Shown piece after piece: positions 16,346 through 23,684 of a DNA stretch of 26,813 nt. This stretch comes from a virus, in IMG/VR virus record IMGVR_UViG_3300042520_000961, positions 1 through 26,813 of that record; one strand, 5' to 3'. The notes below the pieces were generated by a model that was given only the letters and a program-made list of their open reading frames with translations, had not been told where the DNA came from and did no database searches. Position numbers and translations under genes: made by a program. The stretch's first letter is position 1; each line of letters begins with the position of its first letter.

Positions 16346-19292
16346 CAAGTGTGCTCATGTTCGCGCTCAAACGCAGTGTTGCCACGCGCATCGGGGGTCC
16401 GTCTGTCCTAGCCATCATGTCCTTCTTGGGGACCTGATGCACGATAAACGATTGCGCGATCTCTTGCTTGAACGTGGCGTAGCTGAAGCTCATGTTTGAG
16501 CAGAACGCACGCAGCAGGCGCTCCTCGATGTAGTAGTCGATGTAGCCCGGATTGACGCCATGCTCCACCCGGCCCATGACTTCTTGGCGTGTCGTGGTCT
16601 TGCCAACCGTAGTGCCATCTCCGAACATGGCGGCAGGGCTGGCCTTCTCGCCGTACTTGACGATGACAAACTTGCCTTGGAACTCTTGGGTGTAGGCGTT
16701 GAGCACGTCTTCTGCTGTGCGCTTGCCGCCCTTGATGGCCTGACGCTGGTGGTCGATCTGGCGGCGGTACGACTCGATGATCTCCTGCAAGGGGATGTTG
16801 ACGATGCCTGCGTGCTTGTCGCTCAGAAGCAAGCCTGCGGCAATGATCGTGCCCACGCCAGCCATCCAGTAACGCTCGTCGTTGGGGGCCTTGTATTCGG
16901 CGTACATCCGGCGTACACACTCGGGCACCAGTTCGCGCAGCATGCTTGCGTTGTCCACCATGTACTGCACCAAGACCTCCCCGGCAACGCCGAAGTTGTT
17001 GGGCAGCGACTTGATGATCTCAATCTCCTCTTGCGACCACTCCAGCTTCACGTCCATGTTGAACTCGATCATGCGGCGCAGCTCACCCTCGGAAGAGTGC
17101 TTGCGCTCACCTGTCATGTAGTCAACGGCAGGGCGGTTGGATGACATCAGCGCCAGAGTAGCCCATGTGGACAGGTTCAGGCGCTCTTTGTTGGTGCCCG
17201 ACTCCATGCGCTCTTTGCCGCGCCCTTCGCTCATACTGAACAAGAAGGCAGGGAACCACTCAAAGTCCTTGCGGTTGTTGGTCGTGATCTCGTCCGTGAT
17301 TAGTGGCAAGCTGCGCAGGTGGCCAAGGCGCTGCTGCATGGCAACAGGCGATGTGCCCGCACCTGTGCGGTAGTGGATGGGGTGGCCCCAAACGGATGCG
17401 GCTGCGTCCAGCGACAACGACTTACCAGTGCCTGACTCAGTGGAGGCTACGTGCACGGTCATGCCGAGCAGGCCAGTGAACTTCATCAAGGGGGCGGCAG
17501 CACCGGCCAGCACCACGGCCAGCTGATCCCACATCTTGCGCCGCACCATCATGTTGATGACCTTGCGCCACTCGTCCAAGGAGCCGGTGGGTTTGGTGCT
17601 GTTCACAATGTTCTGCAGCTCTGTCATTGGCACCATGACGGGCGGTTTGTTCGCGCTGTACACGCGGCTTGCAAACACAAACGTGCCATCGTCTTGCCAG
17701 CCGTAGCTTGGCGGCATGTTGACGGGGGACTTCTCTACGCTCAGCTTCTCAACGCTGGCGCGGATGTAGTCGAAGAAGTTCTTGTCGTTGCCCGAGCCAA
17801 ACGCAGCCATGACGTTCTGGTTGGCCAAGTGCTTGACCGTCTCGTCTTTGCTGGCCAGACATTTCTGTGGGACCAGCACGTTGTGCAGCTGCTTGTTCTT
17901 GATGACGCAAAAATGCACCTCGTGGCTGCCGTTGTTGTTCAGCACGTCCACAGGGAAAATTGTGTTGGAGCACAGCAGCAGTTGCTTGGTCACCTTGTGG
18001 CCGTCAGCGTCCTCTTCGGAGCGCTCCAGAAATACACCGCCCCTTGCGCCAAAGGCATAGCCCCGTGGTGGCTCAGGCTGGGCGATCAGCACAGTGTCGG
18101 CCTCAGTATCGGCATCGACCGCTGCACTGCTTTCAACCTCGACCATGGTCTCGTCCGTGGTCAGCGCCATCTCTCTGCCCCACAGCAGTGGGTTTGTGAT
18201 CTTGCCCCAGTGGGAGCAGCCACGGCACACGCCGGGGTTCATGTCGTCCATGGCAGCGCAGGAGTACGGGCCTTTGATCTCGGCCAGCTTCTGGTGCATG
18301 CGCTCGTGTGGGTAGGGGTGCAGGTCACTCAACCACGTAGCGGCCTTCTCGCCGTCTGCGCAGACCTTGGCCCAACTGAGCATCCCACGCCAGATCGGCT
18401 CCATGCCATCGTCCGATGCGTTCTCCACATAGTTCTGGAGCTGGGCGCAGCCTGTGCCGCTTTTGGTTTTGACCAGAATTTTTTTGAACAACGTCACGCT
18501 GTTTTGCGCAAGCGCAGTCAACATGGCCGGTGCACTGACACCCGTTGGCCTCTGCCCCGGCAGCGCCAGCGTTGAGCTGGTGGGCTTCTTCACAAACTCA
18601 GGACCGAACCCCTCGGCCGTCATGATGGCCTCGATGTCGTCCACGGCAAAGCGATTGCCTTCGGAGAGACTGCGCACGCGAGTAGCTGCGCGTACGGCTT
18701 TGCCGTTCTTGATCCCGGTGTTGGTAGTGTCAGGTACGCGCAGGACTCGGGAAGCATCGCCAGTGACCGCAGTGTCGATAGCCAGCCCGTGTTTCAGGCA
18801 CAGCTCTTTGAAGCGCTTGGCAAAGGCGTACCAGTCGTCCTTGAACAGCATCTCGTCCAGCGGCCAGTAGGCGTGGATGCCACCGCCAGAGTGAACCAGC
18901 CAAGGGTCGCCCAGCGCAGCCAGCCCTGTGTCTTCGCAAAACTTCTGCAACGCCTGCGCCGCAGCTTTGGCGCTCGGGTATGACTTGGCCTTGATGACCA
19001 GCTCCCCGTCCTTGTCCGGCACCGGGATGTCTTTGGGGTGATTGCAGTCAAGGTCCACGGCCAGCACTTGGCTGGCGTGCATGTTCTCTTTGGTGCGGTC
19101 CTTGTCCGTGCCGAACGTGCCCAGCGCAAAGTACGTGTCGTATCCAGCCTGCGCCCACTTCTCAACGGTGGGCATGAGTTCCTCAAGTGTCTGTCCGAAG
19201 ACGTGTTGTTTCTTCTTTGAAAGTTCTACCGCGCAGTAATAGCCATTACCCGGAGACGGCAAAACCGCCGCCATCAAATCAAGCGGAGTCAT
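16305..19292 (-). CDS. Primase-helicase: AEP-type primase fused to a DUF927-like P-loop helicase, 995 aa
   Basis: The N-terminal third shows archaeo-eukaryotic primase motifs: VDLD (D80, D82) for metal binding, HSGGGIHAYW (134-143) with H140, and the D173 region followed by GDASRVLRVPDTTN, which contains conserved R182 and R185. A linker includes a possible zinc cluster (SCAAMDD..PGVCRGCSHWG). The C-terminal half has a P-loop STESGTGKS with K624 and a Walker B LITDE with D667/E668, in the arrangement of DUF927-type helicases. The protein would unwind the fork and make RNA or DNA primers. Its ATG is preceded by GAAGGACCTCC, 20 bases after the 49-aa gene. It is the last large gene of the leftward replication operon. 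A plasmid-type PrimPol is the nearest alternative description. Confidence 0.85.
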   Translation of the reverse strand: MTPLDLMAAVLPSPGNGYYCAVELSKKKQHVFGQTLEELMPTVEKWAQAGYDTYFALGTFGTDKDRTKENMHASQVLAVDLDCNHPKDIPVPDKDGELVIKAKSYPSAKAAAQALQKFCEDTGLAALGDPWLVHSGGGIHAYWPLDEMLFKDDWYAFAKRFKELCLKHGLAIDTAVTGDASRVLRVPDTTNTGIKNGKAVRAATRVRSLSEGNRFAVDDIEAIMTAEGFGPEFVKKPTSSTLALPGQRPTGVSAPAMLTALAQNSVTLFKKILVKTKSGTGCAQLQNYVENASDDGMEPIWRGMLSWAKVCADGEKAATWLSDLHPYPHERMHQKLAEIKGPYSCAAMDDMNPGVCRGCSHWGKITNPLLWGREMALTTDETMVEVESSAAVDADTEADTVLIAQPEPPRGYAFGARGGVFLERSEEDADGHKVTKQLLLCSNTIFPVDVLNNNGSHEVHFCVIKNKQLHNVLVPQKCLASKDETVKHLANQNVMAAFGSGNDKNFFDYIRASVEKLSVEKSPVNMPPSYGWQDDGTFVFASRVYSANKPPVMVPMTELQNIVNSTKPTGSLDEWRKVINMMVRRKMWDQLAVVLAGAAAPLMKFTGLLGMTVHVASTESGTGKSLSLDAAASVWGHPIHYRTGAGTSPVAMQQRLGHLRSLPLITDEITTNNRKDFEWFPAFLFSMSEGRGKERMESGTNKERLNLSTWATLALMSSNRPAVDYMTGERKHSSEGELRRMIEFNMDVKLEWSQEEIEIIKSLPNNFGVAGEVLVQYMVDNASMLRELVPECVRRMYAEYKAPNDERYWMAGVGTIIAAGLLLSDKHAGIVNIPLQEIIESYRRQIDHQRQAIKGGKRTAEDVLNAYTQEFQGKFVIVKYGEKASPAAMFGDGTTVGKTTTRQEVMGRVEHGVNPGYIDYYIEERLLRAFCSNMSFSYATFKQEIAQSFIVHQVPKKDMMARTDGPPMRVATLRLSANMSTLDDSILQSIPMVTS

Positions 19293-19312
19293 GGAGGTCC
19301 TTCGGGAATGGT

Positions 19313-19462
19313 TTACTTGAGGTCGTCTTCGGTGGTGTCCAGCAGCTTGGCGAAGCGCTCGTACAGCTCTTTCACGACTTCAGCAGGCACGGTGTAGTTG
19401 GCCATGTAGATGTGGCGCAGCAGTTCTTCGTCGGTCAGGGCTTGAGGTTGTACTCGTGACAT
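19313..19462 (-). CDS. Small acidic phage protein, 49 aa
   Basis: A clean ATG frame with a strong GGAGAA ribosome binding site 4 bases before the start. The product begins MSRVQPQALTDEELLRHIY, continues as two amphipathic helices (VPAEVVKELYERFAKLL) and ends acidic (DTTEDDLK). It overlaps the 3' end of the helix-turn-helix gene by 28 bases in another frame and sits directly upstream of the primase-helicase gene. It resembles small helical proteins commonly found beside replication genes of freshwater phages. The function is unknown; a replisome adaptor or regulator partner is a guess. Confidence 0.75.
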   Translation of the reverse strand: MSRVQPQALTDEELLRHIYMANYTVPAEVVKELYERFAKLLDTTEDDLK

Positions 19463-19713
19463 ATTCTTCTCCATGCCTCGTCAGCGTTCTGCGAGGACTG
19501 CATGATTGTTAAAAGGGTTTCCACGCGGTGGCGGTACGCGACAAAGACTTCTGATCCGTTGAACCAGTTGTAGACGGTCTGTCGTGTGACGCCGAGGGCG
19601 TAGGCGATTTTCGTGACAGGGAAATCCAAGTGGATAGCCCAACGCCCAAGCTGGTTGCCCAGAGACTTGGGAGTCTTCATCACGTCGTCAATGATTTTTT
19701 GTGAGTAGGCCAT
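19435..19713 (-). CDS. Helix-turn-helix DNA-binding regulator, 92 aa
   Basis: Residues 31-53 form a clear helix-turn-helix (FPVTKIAYALGVTRQTVYNW), with the recognition helix around TRQTVYNW. Flanking helices give the usual small Cro/XRE-like or homeodomain-like fold. The C-terminal helix region (DEAWRRICHEYNL) may dimerise. It probably binds an operator and controls early or late phage transcription, but no operator was identified. The start codon has no Shine-Dalgarno; a UUCG hairpin lies 6 bases upstream instead. It is embedded in the replication operon, which suggests autoregulation or a timing role rather than a lysogeny switch. Confidence 0.8.
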   Translation of the reverse strand: MAYSQKIIDDVMKTPKSLGNQLGRWAIHLDFPVTKIAYALGVTRQTVYNWFNGSEVFVAYRHRVETLLTIMQSSQNADEAWRRICHEYNLKP

Positions 19714-19719
19714 GGTAGT

Positions 19720-19735
19720 AGGGGCCGAAGCCCCT
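19720..19735 (-). promoter_or_regulatory. UUCG tetraloop hairpin before the HTH gene
   Basis: On the minus strand AGGGGC-TTCG-GCCCCT forms a 6-bp GC-rich stem with an exceptionally stable UUCG loop. It lies between the lipoprotein stop and the HTH start. No T-tract follows, only ACTACC and then ATG. It might be an mRNA-end or stability element, or a translational control element for the regulator. Confidence 0.55.
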
Positions 19736-19740
19736 GTTGT

Positions 19741-20118
19741 TTATCTGATCTCGATGTCAGGGATGATGGTCGAGGGCTTGAACACAACCCGATAGAAACT
19801 CGTGCTGACGTTCTTGGCGTCCAGTTGCTCAACAAAAAACGTCACGTTGTCAGACAGACCGAGAAAGTGCTTCTTGTAAACGCCGGGGCCCGTCTTGCAA
19901 GTTACCGAAAGGTAGCCCGCTTTGTCGTTGTTACCGAGAGAGCAGTAGCCTTCAATCGACAGCATGTAGTCGTTGGTGATGCCGTTGTAAAAAATCACAC
20001 GCCGGGCAACTTCAAAGTTGTCGGCGGCTTTGGATACGTTGCGCGATGCCACGTCTGCATCGGACTGACAACCAACGAGCGCCGCAGTAGCCAGCAGTGT
20101 TGCAATTAGTTTTTTCAT
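19741..20118 (-). CDS. Phage-encoded lipoprotein (beta-sandwich lipoprotein type), 125 aa
   Basis: A short basic start (MKK), a hydrophobic stretch (LIATLLATAAL) and a lipobox LVGC with acylated C17 mark a type II signal peptide. The mature protein is small and beta-rich, with a characteristic run NFEVARRVIFYNGITNDYML, a CKTG segment and an FVEQL segment. It would be exported and anchored in the inner or outer membrane of the infected cell. The ribosome binding site AGGAGA is strong. Lipoproteins of this size in phages can mediate superinfection exclusion or act in lysis. The sequence resembles phage proteins annotated as beta-sandwich lipoproteins, whose role I do not know. Confidence 0.8.
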   Translation of the reverse strand: MKKLIATLLATAALVGCQSDADVASRNVSKAADNFEVARRVIFYNGITNDYMLSIEGYCSLGNNDKAGYLSVTCKTGPGVYKKHFLGLSDNVTFFVEQLDAKNVSTSFYRVVFKPSTIIPDIEIR

Positions 20119-20216
20119 TTGCTTCTCCTGTTGTTAAAAGTAGGTGGGGGTACTCGCTGCGTCTGTCAGTGGCAGGAACGCCACCCGTGCCAGCATCCGC
20201 TTTCCCCCCGATTTAA

Positions 20217-21191
20217 TTACTCGTCGTCCCAGTCGGACACGATGTCAGCCAGCTTGGACTTCTTGGCGGGCACGGCACCACCTTTGGCGGTCTCCTTGCG
20301 CACTTCGGGTTCGTCCGTTTCAGCTTCTGGCTCAGCCTTGACCTTGGCCTTGGCGGCTTTCGGTGCGGGTGCTGGAGCCTCGTCTTCTTCCTCCACCACA
20401 GGCGCTGGCTTAGCTACGGGCTTGGGCGCAGCACCGCCGATGTTCATTGGGGCAGCTTTCACGCCGTCGGCTTGCGCCACGGTCAGGGTCACAGCCTTCT
20501 TGGCATCGTCAGAGTCGCCTTGGGTCACAGCGATCGGGTACTCGTCATCTGTCAACCAGCGCGTTGGCGCGAAGAACAGCTTGGGAGACTCGGCCTTGGT
20601 GTCGAACTTCATGCGCGTGACGATCTGCTCGGGGTTAACCGGAGGTGTCTGCGCTGCCAAGAAGCGGGCGTAGGCTTGCAGGGGACGCTTGTCGCCTTCT
20701 TCCTTACCGAAGATGCTGGTCGCTGGGAGTGTCAGTTGCAGCACATCGCCTTCAGGATTGTTGGCCAGCACAACAGCAAGGCGCTGTTGGAAGCGGCAGG
20801 CACGGCTGTTGCCGTTACCGGAACCGGCTTCGTTCTGTGGGCAACCCATGCAGGTCTTGCTCTGGGGAGCAGCGATGCTGGCGTCAGGCTTCTCGCCGTC
20901 ATTGCTCCAGCAGTCAGGGCGCACAATCGCATCGGCGTTGTAAGCACCAGCGTAGAAGATGCGACTGACCTTGGGGGCAGCACGGACGATGATGACGTCA
21001 AGGTGACGGTCTTCGATGGCGGCGACTTCCTTGCCACCTGCCACCAGACGGAACACGCCGCCTTTGATGGAGATGCGCTTGGTCGATACACCAGCACCGC
21101 CGCCCGTCAGGGCCTTGGCTGTGTCAGACAACTCGTTGTTACGAGCAAATGCGGGGACGTTGGACGAATTGAAAAGCGTAATGTTGCTCAT
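20217..21191 (-). CDS. Probable single-stranded DNA-binding protein with zinc motif and acidic tail, 324 aa
   Basis: A core of about 220 residues contains four cysteines spaced C94-x19-C114-x2-C117-x14-C132, consistent with a structural zinc site. A Pro/Ala/Lys/Glu-rich disordered linker follows, then an acidic tip DWDDE. The last is the hallmark of phage and bacterial SSBs (T7 gp2.5, T4 gp32, E. coli SSB), used to recruit replication partners. The zinc site recalls gp32. It lies between the 138-aa gene (7 bases away) and the lipoprotein, in the replication operon. Its Shine-Dalgarno is weak (AAGAAAG). The SSB role is inferred from architecture and position; no OB-fold was tested. Confidence 0.65.
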   Translation of the reverse strand: MSNITLFNSSNVPAFARNNELSDTAKALTGGGAGVSTKRISIKGGVFRLVAGGKEVAAIEDRHLDVIIVRAAPKVSRIFYAGAYNADAIVRPDCWSNDGEKPDASIAAPQSKTCMGCPQNEAGSGNGNSRACRFQQRLAVVLANNPEGDVLQLTLPATSIFGKEEGDKRPLQAYARFLAAQTPPVNPEQIVTRMKFDTKAESPKLFFAPTRWLTDDEYPIAVTQGDSDDAKKAVTLTVAQADGVKAAPMNIGGAAPKPVAKPAPVVEEEDEAPAPAPKAAKAKVKAEPEAETDEPEVRKETAKGGAVPAKKSKLADIVSDWDDE

Positions 21192-21198
21192 GATTGCG

Positions 21199-21615
21199 TT
21201 ACTTTCTTGCTTTGGTTACACGAATGTCGAACTCAGTGACTGAGTTCAGCCCCGGCGGCAGAACACCGGGGTTCTCTTCCAGAAACTGCGCCATGTTGGT
21301 TTGGGCGATGCGCTTCTCCAACAGGTCTACGACTTGATGCTCAAGCACGAATGCTTTGAACGAGTCCCAGTCCTGTGTGTTGTAGCGCGTCTTCTTCATC
21401 AACGACACGGTTCCCGTGGAGGTCTGGACCGATGTCAGGCCGAGGGCCTTCATCTGGTCTTTGATGGCGAGGCGCACTTGCGTGCGGGTCTCGTCCAGCT
21501 CAGCGAGCTGGCGGTCAAGGCCTTCCATCTTGGCCTTGATCTTGGTGTGAATGGCAACCAGCTTGTCGAGCGGAATTGCTTCGACTTCCGGTGCTTCTTC
21601 GATGTCTTCGGTCAT
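21199..21615 (-). CDS. Helical phage protein, 138 aa, Gp157-like in character
   Basis: An acidic N-terminus is followed by a long coiled-coil helix (about 25-60, KAKMEGLDRQLAELDETRTQ). A small beta segment with TGTVSLMKKTRYNTQDWDSF comes next, then a helical C-terminus containing LLEKRIAQTN and NPGVLPPGLNS. The helix followed by a TxxGTxSLxK strand recalls Siphovirus Gp157-type proteins, but the match is not firm. The start has a strong AGGAGAAAGCA ribosome binding site. It lies between SNF2 helicase and SSB genes, so a role in replication or recombination is likely. The function is unknown. Confidence 0.7.
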   Translation of the reverse strand: MTEDIEEAPEVEAIPLDKLVAIHTKIKAKMEGLDRQLAELDETRTQVRLAIKDQMKALGLTSVQTSTGTVSLMKKTRYNTQDWDSFKAFVLEHQVVDLLEKRIAQTNMAQFLEENPGVLPPGLNSVTEFDIRVTKARK

Positions 21616-21649
21616 TGCTTTCTCCTAATGTTTTTGTCAAGCGTTGGAC

Positions 21650-21677
21650 AGTTTACATGGGTTTTTTCTTTGCGCAA
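21650..21677 (-). promoter_or_regulatory. Candidate sigma70-type promoter in the gap after the helicase gene
   Basis: On the minus strand TTGCGC (21672-21677) and TAAACT (21650-21655) are separated by 16 bases, a partial match to -35/-10 elements. The -35 lies in a perfect TTGCGCAA palindrome (21670-21677). This is one of the few gaps of more than 60 bases in the leftward operon, upstream of the 138-aa and SSB genes. Support is weak. Confidence 0.3.
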
Positions 21678-21684
21678 CCCCCTT

Positions 21685-23244
21685 TCAAGAATTTATTTCC
21701 AGTGTGAACATCTCGGTCAGAAGTGAGCTGTCACTAACTTTCGCTCCGAGGGCTTTAAACATCTTGGCCTCCACCGGGGAGCTTTGGATGTGGAAGACTG
21801 TCACCTTGTCGGAGTCCTGCCCCTTGCGGTCGGCACGGGCAATACACTGGATGTACTGCTCCACGCTCATCAAGGGGCCGTAGAACACCACGGTGTCAGC
21901 GGCAGTCAACGTAATGCCGTGCGCTGTGGCCGCAGGCTGCATGACCAGCACCCTTGGGTCGGGGTCGGTCTGGAAGCGGTGGATGATGTCGCCGCGCTTG
22001 CTTGCTGACACGCCGCCGTGGATGCACTCGTTGGTGATGCCCTTGGCTGTCAGGTGTCGCTGGATGGTCTCGATGCTGGCGCGGAACAACGCAAAGACGA
22101 TGACCTTGCGCGATGTCTCCTCCAGAATTTCTTCCAACACGCCAAGCCGTGGGCCAGCGTCGAACTCCACCACCTCTTTGGTGTCCGTGAGGGCAGCGCC
22201 GCAACTAACTTGCAGCAGCTTGCTCAGCATAGCAGCGGCATTGACCGCTGTGATGACCTCCCCTGCAGCTTGCACCAGCATCTGGTCCTTGAGCAGGTTG
22301 TAGTACTTGGCCTGCTGCGGAGTCAGCGGCACCTCGCGGGTGAGCGTCATCACTGGCGGCAAGTCAAGGCACTGGTCTTTGGAGTAGCGGATCGCTGGCT
22401 GCAGCGCATTGAACACACGGTCACGCGCATCAGGCTTGGGTGCCCACTTGTACAGCGTGATCTTGTTCATCACCGAGTCGCGCCATCCTGTAAAGAACAT
22501 TGGCACGTTGTCAGGGTTGACCAGCTTGGCCAGCCCGTACGCATCAGCAGGCGACTGCGATGCAGGTGTGCCCGTCATCATCCACAAGTGTGTCTTCGGC
22601 GTGATGATGGACTTGAGCGTCTTCCAGCGCTTGGTGGTCACGGTCTTGTAGGCGTTGGCCTCATCGACAATCACCAGATCAAACCGACCGTCGTTGACGA
22701 TCTCCTCGGCAATCAGGTTCAGCCCGTCGTAGTTGCAGATCACGAACTCGTAGTCCTGCTGAATCATCTCGATGCGGCGCGATGCTTTGTTGTGATGCGC
22801 CACGATGGCCGAGCGGTGGATGATGGAGTTGTTCAGATCACTGAGCCACGCTGAGTGCATGATCGACAGTGGGCACAGTATCAACACACGCCGCACGAAG
22901 CCAAGCTTCATCAGGTAGTCAGCCGCCCACAGCGATGCAAGCGTCTTGCCTGTGCCGGGATCGTTGAAACAGAACGCACGCTTGTGCATGGTCAGAAACG
23001 ATGCGGTGTCCACTTGGTGAGCCATAGGCTTGTAGCGCCCCGGCCAGTCATAGCGCCTAGTGATAGGCGATTGAATGTCTTTCACGCCGAGGTTCTTTAG
23101 AACACGCGCCTCGTCCAAGCCCCAGTACACAGCCACATCGTAGCTGCCATCCTCGCGGTCAAACACTTGGTGCTTGGGGATGATGCGGTACTTGTCCGGG
23201 TTGCGCGTTCTGAAGACAACGGCTTTGTTGTCAATGATGTCCAC
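21685..23244 (-). CDS. SNF2-type superfamily 2 DNA helicase/translocase, 519 aa
   Basis: Helicase motifs appear in order: motif I GTGKT (97-101) in FNDPGTGKTLASL, motif II VIVDEAN (191-197, DEAN rather than DEAH), motif III MMTGTPASQ (222-230), and motif VI QCIARADRKGQ (466-476) with arginine fingers R470/R473. This arrangement is that of SNF2-like ATPases, which translocate on double-stranded DNA and remodel forks or protein-DNA complexes. In phages they support recombination-dependent replication. The start is GTG with AAGGAG 5 bases upstream. A 15-base gap separates it from the HNH gene. The product appears full length for a compact phage version. Confidence 0.88.
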   Translation of the reverse strand: MDIIDNKAVVFRTRNPDKYRIIPKHQVFDREDGSYDVAVYWGLDEARVLKNLGVKDIQSPITRRYDWPGRYKPMAHQVDTASFLTMHKRAFCFNDPGTGKTLASLWAADYLMKLGFVRRVLILCPLSIMHSAWLSDLNNSIIHRSAIVAHHNKASRRIEMIQQDYEFVICNYDGLNLIAEEIVNDGRFDLVIVDEANAYKTVTTKRWKTLKSIITPKTHLWMMTGTPASQSPADAYGLAKLVNPDNVPMFFTGWRDSVMNKITLYKWAPKPDARDRVFNALQPAIRYSKDQCLDLPPVMTLTREVPLTPQQAKYYNLLKDQMLVQAAGEVITAVNAAAMLSKLLQVSCGAALTDTKEVVEFDAGPRLGVLEEILEETSRKVIVFALFRASIETIQRHLTAKGITNECIHGGVSASKRGDIIHRFQTDPDPRVLVMQPAATAHGITLTAADTVVFYGPLMSVEQYIQCIARADRKGQDSDKVTVFHIQSSPVEAKMFKALGAKVSDSSLLTEMFTLEINS

Positions 23245-23249
23245 TGCTT

Positions 23250-23255
23250 CTCCTT
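23250..23255 (-). promoter_or_regulatory. Strong ribosome binding site fixing the GTG start of the SNF2 helicase
   Basis: Minus-strand AAGGAG lies 5 bases before GTG 23244. This supports the rare start codon, and the protein begins sensibly from it (MDIIDNKAVVF). Confidence 0.7.
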
Positions 23256-23259
23256 GGAG

Positions 23260-23493
23260 TTATTTGTTGTCGCCTTGATTGGCTTTCTTCGCACGCAGTC
23301 TCAGGTTGCCCGGAGTGGATGCGCCGCCCTTGCGCAGCGGCTTGATGTGGTCGATGTCTTTGCCTGCACGGTCTATGCCTTTCTTGTCGTATGCACGACG
23401 CGCACGTTGGCGCTCATGCTGGTCTGAGTCTGGGCCGGACTTGCCGGTCTCCAGATCGCGTTTGTATTCCTTCTTGTAGTCTCTCGTTGCCAT
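23260..23493 (-). CDS. Small HNH-type nuclease-like protein, 77 aa
   Basis: A basic N-terminal half is followed by a beta-beta-alpha-metal-like core: DIDHIKPLRKGG (46-57, D48, H49), then GNLRLR with N63 and a final N72. This fits the DH...N...N/H arrangement of HNH endonucleases. No CxxC zinc pairs are present. It could be a free-standing homing-type nuclease, a host-DNA nickase or a recombination nuclease. The ribosome binding site is AGGAG. It lies between the 61-aa gene and the SNF2 helicase gene. The small size and the Asn at the last position leave catalytic activity unproven. Confidence 0.65.
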   Translation of the reverse strand: MATRDYKKEYKRDLETGKSGPDSDQHERQRARRAYDKKGIDRAGKDIDHIKPLRKGGASTPGNLRLRAKKANQGDNK

Positions 23494-23497
23494 GGTG

Positions 23498-23683
23498 TTA
23501 CTCCTGTGTTGGCGGGAATCGTGTGGTCAGCACGACAAGGTAGCGGCGCAAGTCACTGTCTTGCATGTTCAGTAAATTGCGTATGTCGTTGTAGCTAAGC
23601 GTGATGCTCTCTACGTGGTATCCGTAGGTTGCACCGCCTGCTTGAATGGTACGCCGTTCTCCGTTACTTAGCTGTAGCTCCAT
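23498..23683 (-). CDS. Small phage protein of unknown function, 61 aa
   Basis: The ATG at 23683 is one base past the nuclease stop (TGATATG), with GAGAG upstream. A longer in-frame extension toward 23887 is rejected because it overlaps the nuclease gene and reads as noise. The product (MELQLSNGERRTIQAGG...) appears as a small beta hairpin followed by helices (SYNDIRNLLNM, DSDLRRYLVVL). There are no catalytic motifs. Close coupling to the nuclease and HNH genes suggests a regulator or partner of one of them. This is speculative. Confidence 0.65.
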   Translation of the reverse strand: MELQLSNGERRTIQAGGATYGYHVESITLSYNDIRNLLNMQDSDLRRYLVVLTTRFPPTQE

Positions 23684-23684
23684 A

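Noticed and set aside
17451-18575. Plus-strand open frame (374 codons) opposite the primase-helicase
   Set aside because: Antisense to clear Walker A, zinc-cluster and linker coding sequence; low-quality composition and no ribosome binding site.
20134-20196. Possible 20-aa leader peptide (MLARVAFLPLTDAASTPTYF) before the lipoprotein
   Set aside because: It has a purine-rich upstream stretch but is too short to judge, and shows no attenuator-like codon run or terminator hairpin.
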